Origin: CAYMZZ01 sp046297935 | Lineage (GTDB): Bacteria > Bacteroidota > Bacteroidia > Chitinophagales > Chitinophagaceae | Direction of reading: 5' to 3' | Length of the DNA: 64,000 nt | NCBI GenBank assembly: GCA_046297935.1 | Contig: JBKBHA010000014.1 | Coordinates: 1 to 64,000 of the forward strand | Shown here: positions 8,893 to 15,896 of the stretch, in pieces | Position numbering within the stretch: position 1 is the stretch's first letter | How the letters are laid out: every line of letters starts with the position of its first letter | Notes under the pieces: generated by a model | The model's input: only the letters and a program-made list of their open reading frames with translations | Databases searched by the model: none | What the model was told of the DNA's origin: nothing | Position numbers and translations under genes: made by a program

Positions 8893-9288
8893 CTATTCAT
8901 TTTTCGACAACAGGTACCGCGTCATAAAGATGCCATTACCTCCTGCTTCGCCGGGACTGAGCGTCAGAGAAGTTGTTTGATCCAGCTTCCAGCCGGCATC
9001 GGTATATTGCTTCAGCGTGCTGAGAATATTGGCTTCATTGTCTTTGATATTCTTGAAATTAATACCTGCCATACTGAAGAGGTTTTCGAGGTTGGATTCT
9101 TTCTGACTTCCATCGGGATTGGTGATGATCATTTTGGACCGACCAAGGCCCCCCGCCACTACCGACTCAACGGTGGTGATTTGCATGTATTGCTTTTTTA
9201 CAACTGCCACAGTTGTGCCAGCTTCCTGTGCCATTGCTGTACCGCCAAAACTGATCAGACAAATGCAGATGATGATAATTTTTTTCAT
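8893..9288 (-). CDS. Small secreted protein of unknown function
   Basis: A 131-residue protein with a clear Sec signal peptide (MKKIIIICICLISFGGTAMAQ). The mature chain has a strand-rich segment with VAVVKKQYMQITTVES, a loop with NPDGSQKESNLENLFSM, and a C-terminal part with LKQYTDAGWKLDQTTSL and GGNGIFMTRYLLSKN. The AGWKL and TRYLL words resemble small Bacteroidota periplasmic proteins of unknown function, but no family can be named. It stands alone with its own terminator and is preceded by a short intergenic region after the EF-G paralogue. Confidence 0.65.
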   Translation of the reverse strand: MKKIIIICICLISFGGTAMAQEAGTTVAVVKKQYMQITTVESVVAGGLGRSKMIITNPDGSQKESNLENLFSMAGINFKNIKDNEANILSTLKQYTDAGWKLDQTTSLTLSPGEAGGNGIFMTRYLLSKNE

Positions 9289-9378
9289 TGGTTAATGTGT
9301 TTCGACAAATGTACAAAGCCGGTCTGTACACAGGTTGTTAATTCGCATGAACTGGGCAACCAGCGGTATGGGTTGAAA

Positions 9379-9405
9379 AAAAGCCCCGGACCAGCCGGGG
9401 CTTTT
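9379..9405 (-). terminator. Hairpin terminator of the EF-G paralogue gene
   Basis: AAAAGCCCCGG and CCGGGGCTTTT form an 11-bp GC-rich stem with a five-base loop. It begins three bases past the stop codon of the gene ending at 9408 and is flanked by an A-tract (a T-tract on the minus strand). Confidence 0.85.
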
Positions 9406-9407
9406 GA

Positions 9408-11543
9408 TTAAGCCATTTCTTCTTTCAGATTTCGACCATATTCTTCGGTCAGTCTCTTTTGCAGATCAAATGGTACCGGGTCATACGCCGCAAACTGCAT
9501 ACTGAACTTGGCCCGCCCCTGTGTAATTGACCGGAGGGCGGAGGAATAACCATCCATTTCAGCCAATGGTACCCGTGCAAGAATCTTTTGAAAATGTCCT
9601 TCACTTTCCATGCCTTCCACCATTGCCCGACGGCTCTGCAAATCGCCCATGACTGCTCCGGTCAGATCGTCGGGACAAAGCACAGAAACCTGGTAAACTG
9701 GTTCCAGCAATTGCGGGTCGGCCTCTTGAAACGCCTGCCGGAAAGCCTGCAGACCGGCAATTTTAAATGAAATATCGTTGCTGTCGACCGCATGCATTTT
9801 TCCGTCGAATACGCTCACCCGGATGTCGCGCGCATAGGATCCGGTTAACGGACCGTTATGCATTTTTTCCATCACCCCCTTAAGTATGGAGGGGAGAAAC
9901 CGGGTGTCGATTGCTCCACCCACAATACAATTATAAAAAACCAGCCGCCCACCCCAGTCGAGTTGAAACTCTTCCCGACCGCGAACATTCAGGTTGGCCG
10001 GTTCAGGCATACCCTCGTACCAGGGTTCTATACGCATAGATACCTCCGCAAACTGACCGGCACCCCCACTCTGCTTCTTGTGCCGGTAAATGGATTCTGC
10101 CATCCGGCGGATCGTCTCCCGATAAGCAATCTTCGGCTTCGAAAACTTAATCTCCAGCTTGTGATTGTGTTCTATTTTCCATTTTGCCACCGCAAGATGC
10201 ATATCGCCCTGGCAATGAATCAGGGTTTGCTTCAGTTCCGGCGATACTTCCACCAGGAAAGTAGGATCCTCCTCGCGCAACTGATGCAGTGCCTGTGATA
10301 ATTTTTCTTCTTCGCCCTTCCGAATTGTTTCGATCGCTACGGTCATGTTGGGACGTGGAAAAACAATTGGCTCCAACTCTATGTTCTGTCCCCTGGCATG
10401 AAGTGTATTATTAACATGCGTGTTTTTCAACTTCAGCGTGGCCCCGATGTCGCCCGCAGCAAGTTCGTTTACCGAAGTTCGTTTATTCCCCTCTACCAGG
10501 AATAGCTGGTTGATCTTTTCCACTGCACCGGTCGTTTCGTTTTCCAACTCCATTCCACTTTTGATACTGCCGGAATACACTTTAAAAAAGGAAAGTTCAC
10601 CAATATGTGGTTCACTCACGGTTTTGTAAATAAAAATACAGGTAGGACCAGCCGCATCGCAGGGCAATGACCGGCCACTACGCGTTTGCTGGGCGGGCAT
10701 TTCGTTGGCACTGGGGCATACATTATCGATAAAACCCATCAGGCGGCCGCTGCCCATATTTCGCTCAGCCGACAAACAGAAAAGCGGGAACAGATCGTGG
10801 GCAATCATTGCCTTTTTCATACCTGCTTTCATTTCATCTTCATCCAGTTCCCCTTTTTCAAAATATCGTTCCATCAGTGTTTCGTCGTTGCTGGCCACGG
10901 CTTCCACCAGTTCCTTGTGTAACTCGTCCGCCCGCTCGCGTTCTTCGTCTGGAATGGGCAGCTTTTCCGGTTTCCCTCCCGTGTCCCTGAATTTATACAT
11001 GGTCATCCGAAGCACATCGATTATTTCGTGAAAACCGGAACCCGTTTGTCGGGGATATTGCACTACTACTACCTTATTTCCAAAATGCGCTTTTGCTTCA
11101 CGAACTGTTTTTTCAAAGTCGGCGGCATCCTCGTCCAGCTTGTTCACTGCAAAAATCATGGGTGTGCGAAACTTTTCCGTGTACTCCCAGATTACATCGG
11201 TGCCAACTTCCACTCCCATCACCGCATTGAGCAACATCACGCCGGTATCGGCTACGCGAAGGGCCGAAAGTACTTCACCGGCAAAATCGTCGTAGCCAGG
11301 CGTGTCAATGATATTGATCTTGTACCCACGCCATTTGCTGTGTAATAACTTACTGAAAATGGAATTTCCCCTTTCCTGCTCCAGTTCGTGATAGTCGCCA
11401 GTGGTGTTGCGCTCGGCAATATTGCCTTTGCGATTAATGAGTCCGGCTTCGTACAACATGCATTCCGCCAGACTGGTCTTACCCGCACCGGCATGGCCGA
11501 GCAAGACAATATTTTTTACGTGTGAAGTATCAAATTCAGGCAT
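9408..11543 (-). CDS. Elongation factor G paralogue (EF-G2 type)
   Basis: A 711-residue five-domain translational GTPase homologue that acts on the ribosome. G1 is GHAGAGKT (16-23), G3 is DTPGYDDF (80-87) and G4 is NKLD. The canonical EF-G switch I sequence is replaced by QERGNSIF, and the catalytic His of DTPGH is Tyr84. Domain II (FKVYSGSIKSGMELEN), domain III (LIHCQGDMHLAVAKWK) and domain IV (PKIAYRETI, KQSGGAGQFAEV) are recognisable. It resembles the second EF-G of Bacteroides rather than FusA. Published work reports that the Bacteroides paralogue supports translocation without normal GTP hydrolysis; whether that holds here is inference. It is monocistronic with its own terminator, far from any rpsL/rpsG/tuf context, which also argues against it being fusA. 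Confidence 0.88.
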   Translation of the reverse strand: MPEFDTSHVKNIVLLGHAGAGKTSLAECMLYEAGLINRKGNIAERNTTGDYHELEQERGNSIFSKLLHSKWRGYKINIIDTPGYDDFAGEVLSALRVADTGVMLLNAVMGVEVGTDVIWEYTEKFRTPMIFAVNKLDEDAADFEKTVREAKAHFGNKVVVVQYPRQTGSGFHEIIDVLRMTMYKFRDTGGKPEKLPIPDEERERADELHKELVEAVASNDETLMERYFEKGELDEDEMKAGMKKAMIAHDLFPLFCLSAERNMGSGRLMGFIDNVCPSANEMPAQQTRSGRSLPCDAAGPTCIFIYKTVSEPHIGELSFFKVYSGSIKSGMELENETTGAVEKINQLFLVEGNKRTSVNELAAGDIGATLKLKNTHVNNTLHARGQNIELEPIVFPRPNMTVAIETIRKGEEEKLSQALHQLREEDPTFLVEVSPELKQTLIHCQGDMHLAVAKWKIEHNHKLEIKFSKPKIAYRETIRRMAESIYRHKKQSGGAGQFAEVSMRIEPWYEGMPEPANLNVRGREEFQLDWGGRLVFYNCIVGGAIDTRFLPSILKGVMEKMHNGPLTGSYARDIRVSVFDGKMHAVDSNDISFKIAGLQAFRQAFQEADPQLLEPVYQVSVLCPDDLTGAVMGDLQSRRAMVEGMESEGHFQKILARVPLAEMDGYSSALRSITQGRAKFSMQFAAYDPVPFDLQKRLTEEYGRNLKEEMA

Positions 11544-11641
11544 TGCAATCAGTTTAATTTGAAAAAATGAATGTACATGGGTACGCGATCGGGTTTATGA
11601 AACCCGCCGCCGAATGGCAGCTGCCTGCAACTGGTAATAAT

Positions 11642-12019
11642 CTACAGTGCGTTTAGAAACCCGCTGAATTCATCCCGCAGTTCCTGAAGTCGGGATTCCT
11701 GTTGCTGGTACTGATCGTACAGATTCTCATGCATGGCCAGCGTTTCCTCACGTAGTTGTCCCTGATGGAGCATTTTCTCCATTTCAATGTTACGCTGATG
11801 GGCCTTGATGGAATGTTTCAGATCGTGAATGTTGATCAGCTGAATGTGGAATTGATTCTGTAGATGTTCAACCTGCTGGAGCTGATCTTTAGAGAGGGGG
11901 TTTCGGGCGGCTTCCTGGAGTTTCAGTTTGTCGTTTGCAAACTCATCGCGATAACTGCGAAGTGCTTCTCTCCAGGAATTGCACTCGCCGGCGAGCTGGG
12001 AGATTTCAACCTGAACCAT
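11642..12019 (-). CDS. Coiled-coil protein of unknown function
   Basis: The protein from the ATG at 12019 is 125 residues (MVQVEISQLAGECNSWREAL...), almost entirely predicted coiled coil, rich in Gln, Glu, Leu and Lys with no signal peptide or membrane helix. The frame is open a further 55 codons upstream, but that part would cross the terminator of the preceding gene, so the internal ATG is preferred. The heptad-like regions include LQQVEHLQNQFHIQLINIHDLKH and YDQYQQQESRLQELRDEF. It probably oligomerises. No family or partner is identifiable, and it lies about 100 bp upstream of the EF-G paralogue gene. Confidence 0.65.
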   Translation of the reverse strand: MVQVEISQLAGECNSWREALRSYRDEFANDKLKLQEAARNPLSKDQLQQVEHLQNQFHIQLINIHDLKHSIKAHQRNIEMEKMLHQGQLREETLAMHENLYDQYQQQESRLQELRDEFSGFLNAL

Positions 12020-12146
12020 GGGTCTATATTTTAAGAGTGAACAATTGGTTTTCTCTCTTACTTTTCCCTGGGGTGTTGGATGGTAATTGTAATTTAAACC
12101 TATTTTCCCGTATCCGCTCCATTTTTTTTGGATAAGGTTAAATAGA

Positions 12147-12172
12147 AAAAGCCCCGCCGGAGCGGGGCTTTT
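12147..12172 (-). terminator. Hairpin terminator
   Basis: AAAAGCCCCGC and GCGGGGCTTTT form an 11-bp stem with a four-base loop. It is 31 bp beyond the stop of the secreted Trp/Arg-rich protein gene (ending at 12204) and separates that gene from the downstream coiled-coil gene. Confidence 0.85.
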
Positions 12173-12203
12173 GAAAAACAACAAACTGAAATGCTGAGCT
12201 TTT

Positions 12204-13097
12204 TTAATGTCTTCTTACACGGGTCTTCTTCACTTTTCCGTTCTTGCCACGAACGGTGGTGCTGGTGCGGGTTACTTTGTTGCCGCGCGGACCAGTAACC
12301 GTGGTGCGGGTACGTGTAACTCTGTAATTATTTACGGCTACGGCATGCCTCGACCGAACAGATACGGAACTTACCCGAAGAGGTGAATAAACCCGGTGTA
12401 CACGGGTTACCCTCAACACGGGCGCCACCACAAATGGCCGGTGATACACCCGCACTCTGGGATGCCAAACATGCCAGCCAATTGGTCGCCAGGGGCGCCA
12501 CCAGGCGGGATAATGCCTCCAGCGCCAGGGCGAAATCCAGGGTCGGTATGCAGGCGCATACACGAACCGTACCGAGGGCCAAAGCCATACATTCACCACA
12601 ATCCGGGCTGCTGCAAATTCATATTCCGCCATGGAAGGACCGGAAGCAAGTGCCTGCTCCTCATTAACCAGAAATGCTGCTGTGGTCGATTCTCCTTCCG
12701 GCTCTACCATTACCTGCTCTCCAAATATTTCTTCATCGCCCACTATCTGAATGATAGCCGACTCATCACCGGTCTTTTCCAGCTCAATCACGGCAATATC
12801 CTGGCTCTCCTTTTCCGACACTGGCACTTGCAACACAAACGCATGCAAATCCCCCTCGCGGTGCGAAATCACCCTGATATAATCGGTTTCGCCGTCGCCA
12901 TTCAGGTCGAGATTATTGACAGAATTCTCTTCGGCATTGATCAGTTTTTCAAATTCTTCGGGGCTGCCGGCTTTTTTGAACATGGCAAGCGCACCCTGCA
13001 GGCTAAATTGATCGCCGGGCAGGCCCGTGGAATCAACGCCCGATTGCGCATTGGAAATCAGTGCTGTAAATAGTAAGGGTAAAAAAACAGCTTTCAT
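12204..13097 (-). CDS. Secreted protein with acidic N-terminal and Trp/Arg-rich basic C-terminal halves
   Basis: From the ATG at 13097 the protein is 297 residues with a signal peptide (MKAVFLPLLFTALISNAQ). The frame extends 205 codons upstream, but only antisense to dnaG, so that extension was discarded. The N-terminal half is acidic and has an EF-hand-like loop, DLNGDGETDYIRV, within a probable beta domain. After about residue 150 come Trp/Arg/Pro-rich segments (WISPWRWRHYPAWWRPWRP) and then a strongly basic tail with an imperfect duplication (TRTRTTVTGPRGNKV, TRTSTTVRGKNGKVK). The same layout is known in uncharacterised Bacteroidota proteins. Function unknown; the basic tail could bind a polyanionic surface (inference). 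It diverges from dnaG. Confidence 0.7.
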   Translation of the reverse strand: MKAVFLPLLFTALISNAQSGVDSTGLPGDQFSLQGALAMFKKAGSPEEFEKLINAEENSVNNLDLNGDGETDYIRVISHREGDLHAFVLQVPVSEKESQDIAVIELEKTGDESAIIQIVGDEEIFGEQVMVEPEGESTTAAFLVNEEQALASGPSMAEYEFAAARIVVNVWLWPSVRFVYAPAYRPWISPWRWRHYPAWWRPWRPIGWHVWHPRVRVYHRPFVVAPVLRVTRVHRVYSPLRVSSVSVRSRHAVAVNNYRVTRTRTTVTGPRGNKVTRTSTTVRGKNGKVKKTRVRRH

Positions 13098-13244
13098 AAA
13101 ATGGGGGTTTATTTTGGTTAGTTGCACATCTTCCGGACAGGTCCGGCTACAAAACGCTAAATAAGACTGCTTAGCGTGCCCGGGGTTTAAAAGGACCTCG
13201 AAAAAGGAGCGCAACCTGCAAAATGCAACGTAATTTGCGCAGGC

Positions 13245-15269
13245 ATGATTCCGCAGGAAACCATACAGCAAATCCTTTCCCGCATCGATATACTGGAGGT
13301 GGTGGGCGCTTTTGTGAAATTGAAGAAAAGAGGTGCCAACTACCTCGGCCTCTGCCCTTTTCACAACGAAAAGACGCCCTCTTTCACCGTATCGCCGAGC
13401 AAGGAAATTTATAAATGTTTCGGCTGTGGTAAAAGCGGCAATAGCATCAGCTTCCTGATGGAGCATGAAAAGTACAGCTATGTAGATGCACTGAAATGGC
13501 TGGGTCAGAAATATGGGGTGGAGATTCAGGAGACCTTTGCCAACGATGAACAAAGACAGGCCTATCAAACAGCCGACAGTCTTTATATCCTCAATCAATT
13601 TGCTCAGCAGTTTTTCAGTGCACAGTTGCTCGAAAGCGAGGAAGGTCAGGATATCGGGCTCGCCTATTTTCGCGAGAGAGGGTTTAGGGACGAGATCATA
13701 AAGAAGTTTCAACTTGGATATTCTCCCGAGAGCAGAGACGCATTTACACGCGCCGCTTTAGCGAGTCAGTACAATCCTGAATTGCTTCAAAAAGCAGGAT
13801 TGAGTGTTAACCGGAATGGCCAGTGGTACGACAATTACCGGGGTCGCGTGATTTTTCCCATACATAACCACAGCGGGAAAGTGTTGGGCTTTGGTGCCCG
13901 TATATTAAAAACGACTGACCGCGCCCCGAAATACATTAATACGCCGGAAAATGAGATTTATGTAAAAAGCAAAATCCTTTACGGCAGCTATTTTGCCCGA
14001 ACAGCCATTGATAAAGCCAATGAATGCCTGTTGGTAGAGGGCTATACCGACGTGCTGTCGCTGCATCAGGCCGGCGTAGAAAATGTGGTTGCTTCGGGTG
14101 GTACTTCGCTCACCGCCGACCAATTGCGGCTGGTAAAAAAGTATACCAATAACCTGACCATTATCTACGATGGTGATTCGGCGGGTGTAAAGGCCGCCCT
14201 TAGGGGGCTCGATATGGCGCTGGAAGAGGGTTTGCAGGTAAAACTGGTGCTGATTCCCGATGGCGAAGACCCCGACAGCTATGTAAACAAGGTAGGTCCT
14301 ACGGCGTTCCGCGAATTTGTTGACCGCAATAAAAAAGACTTCATTTTATTTCAGCTTGAAGTGGCATTGAAAGATGCCGGTAACGACAGTACCCGTAAAG
14401 CTGAAGTGGTGAATCGAATGGCCGAAACGATTTCGCGGATCAATAAGGCCGAGGATTTTACCCGGCAGCAGGATTATATAAAACAATGTTCAGAAATACT
14501 TCGGATTGATGAGCAGGGCCTGCATGTACTCGTCAACAAGTTCATTCGCGAGCGAATACTGGCTGCCGAGCGAAAAAACGCACAACCGGATATTGCCGCC
14601 AACACCCAGCAGGCCGAAGAAGGAAATTTCGATGAATCAACCTTCAACCTGCTCTTTAAGGAAGACCTGCAGGAAAAAGAAGTTGCGAGAGTTTTGCTGG
14701 AATTTGGCCACCGGCCTTTTGATCAGCAGCGGATGGTAGCGGAATATGTGATGGAAGAAATGGTAGACGAATCACTGATGGATAATCCGGATGTGATAAA
14801 ACTGCTCGGTGCTTTTCGCGAAGTGCTTCACAGCAATCCTGCGAAAGCCGATAAACAGTATTTCATTTATCATCCCGATCAGCAACTAAGTGCATTTGCA
14901 GTGTCGTTGCTCAATTTTCCCTATGAGGAGAGTGATTATTGGAAGAAAAAATACGGACAAAACACCGGTTATCAGCGTTCACTTTTTGAGCAGAGCTACG
15001 AAACATTTATACAGGCACTTGCGCGGGGCAACGAACATCAACTGATGCAGTTTTCGAAAATGGGCGAAGACCGCACCCCCGATATCGTAGCATCGGCAGT
15101 AAACTATCTGAAGCTTCGCAAAATCAAACGCATGCTGCACGAAAACCAGCAGGACATGGAACGCCCCCACAGCGCCGAGGAATACGAAGTATTGCACCAG
15201 ACCCATGAACACCTGAAAAACCTCGAAATGGAGTTAACCCGACAAATGGGTGCCGTGATAGTACGGTAA
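13245..15269 (+). CDS. dnaG: DNA primase DnaG
   Basis: Synthesises RNA primers for chromosomal replication with the replicative helicase. In 674 residues one sees the N-terminal CHC2 zinc ribbon (CPFHNEKTPSFTVSP and KCFGCGKSG, about 40-68), the catalytic core with RVIFPIHNHSGKVLGFGAR, the TOPRIM motifs LLVEGYTD and IIYDGDSAG (about 265-315), then a helicase-binding C-terminal region. The ATG at 13245 is directly followed by the conserved start MIPQETIQQILSRIDI. Length is in the normal range. The usual rpsU-rpoD neighbours are absent. It is transcribed alone and converges with prc across a 65-bp repeat array. Confidence 0.97.
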   Translation: MIPQETIQQILSRIDILEVVGAFVKLKKRGANYLGLCPFHNEKTPSFTVSPSKEIYKCFGCGKSGNSISFLMEHEKYSYVDALKWLGQKYGVEIQETFANDEQRQAYQTADSLYILNQFAQQFFSAQLLESEEGQDIGLAYFRERGFRDEIIKKFQLGYSPESRDAFTRAALASQYNPELLQKAGLSVNRNGQWYDNYRGRVIFPIHNHSGKVLGFGARILKTTDRAPKYINTPENEIYVKSKILYGSYFARTAIDKANECLLVEGYTDVLSLHQAGVENVVASGGTSLTADQLRLVKKYTNNLTIIYDGDSAGVKAALRGLDMALEEGLQVKLVLIPDGEDPDSYVNKVGPTAFREFVDRNKKDFILFQLEVALKDAGNDSTRKAEVVNRMAETISRINKAEDFTRQQDYIKQCSEILRIDEQGLHVLVNKFIRERILAAERKNAQPDIAANTQQAEEGNFDESTFNLLFKEDLQEKEVARVLLEFGHRPFDQQRMVAEYVMEEMVDESLMDNPDVIKLLGAFREVLHSNPAKADKQYFIYHPDQQLSAFAVSLLNFPYEESDYWKKKYGQNTGYQRSLFEQSYETFIQALARGNEHQLMQFSKMGEDRTPDIVASAVNYLKLRKIKRMLHENQQDMERPHSAEEYEVLHQTHEHLKNLEMELTRQMGAVIVR

Positions 15270-15340
15270 ATGGCCATAATCAGAAACGGTAATCCTGAAT
15301 CACATAATGGCGCCACTGCTCTTAAAAAAACCTTCTAAAT

Positions 15341-15893
15341 AAATGAATACAGTGACCGATGGTCACCGTATTCATTTCCCAAAACCTCCCGACCACACAG
15401 ACAAGCAGCAACATTGAACATCGGTCACCGTATTCATTTTCCCAAAACCTCCCGACCAACCCAGACAAAACAGCAACGGTGACCATCGGTCACCGTATTC
15501 ATTTCCCCAAAACCTCCCGACCAACCCGGACAAAACAGCAACGGTGACCATCGGTCACTGTATTCATTTTCCCAAAACCTCCCGATAAACCCAGACAAAA
15601 CAGCAACGGTGACCATCGGTCACTGTATTCATTTCACAAAACCTCCCGAACCACACAGACAAGCAGCAACGGTGACCGTCGGTCACCGTATTCATTTCCC
15701 CAATACCTTTCGACCAACCCACACAAAACAGCAACGGTGACCATCGGTCACCGTATTCATTTTCCCAAAACCTCCCGACCAACCCAGACAAAACAGCAAC
15801 GGTGACCATCGGTCACCGTATTCATTTTCCCAAAACCTCCCGACCAACCCAGACAAAACAGCAACGGTGACCGATGGTCACCGTTGCTGTTTT
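15341..15893. repeat. Tandem array of 65-bp units punctuated by palindromes
   Basis: Nine palindromic cores start at 15351, 15413, 15478, 15543, 15608, 15671, 15736, 15801 and 15866, a spacing of 62, 65, 65, 65, 63, 65, 65 and 65 bp. The interior consensus is GGTGACC-ATC-GGTCACC. Between cores lies a conserved stretch reading GTATTCATTTTCCC, AAAACCTCCCGACC, AACCCAGACA and AAACAGCAAC. The outermost cores have the middle triplet flipped (GAT) and become long hairpins: at the left AAATGAATAC mirrors the start of the unit, and at the right GTTGCTGTTTT mirrors its end. The array fills the gap between the convergent dnaG and prc genes. The 65-bp period is not a multiple of three, and the between-core sequences are shared, so it is neither coding nor CRISPR. 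Confidence 0.92.
15855..15893. terminator. Perfect 18-bp hairpin at the right edge of the array, candidate terminator
   Basis: AAAACAGCAACGGTGACC and its exact reverse complement are separated by GAT. The hairpin ends four bases before the TAA of prc and is flanked by A and T tracts, so it could stop transcription of prc and of read-through from dnaG. This role is inferred from position and shape only. Confidence 0.5.
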
Positions 15894-15896
15894 GTG

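Noticed and set aside
9408..11543. Tetracycline ribosomal protection protein (TetM-like)
   Set aside because: The overall sequence is closer to the EF-G2 type; the TetM-typical N-terminal start and resistance context are absent, and the G3 motif differs.
13098..13712. N-terminal extension of the secreted Trp/Arg-rich protein to a 502-residue form
   Set aside because: The extension is antisense to dnaG and lacks a signal peptide; a good signal peptide begins at 13097.
15359..15809. Several small open frames within the 65-bp array as proteins
   Set aside because: They arise because the repeat is open in several frames on both strands; the 65-bp period cycles the frame, and the products are Arg/Trp/Cys-rich with no signal or domain.
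15341..15893. CRISPR array
   Set aside because: The sequence between the palindromic cores is essentially the same in every unit, whereas CRISPR spacers differ. No cas gene is in the window.
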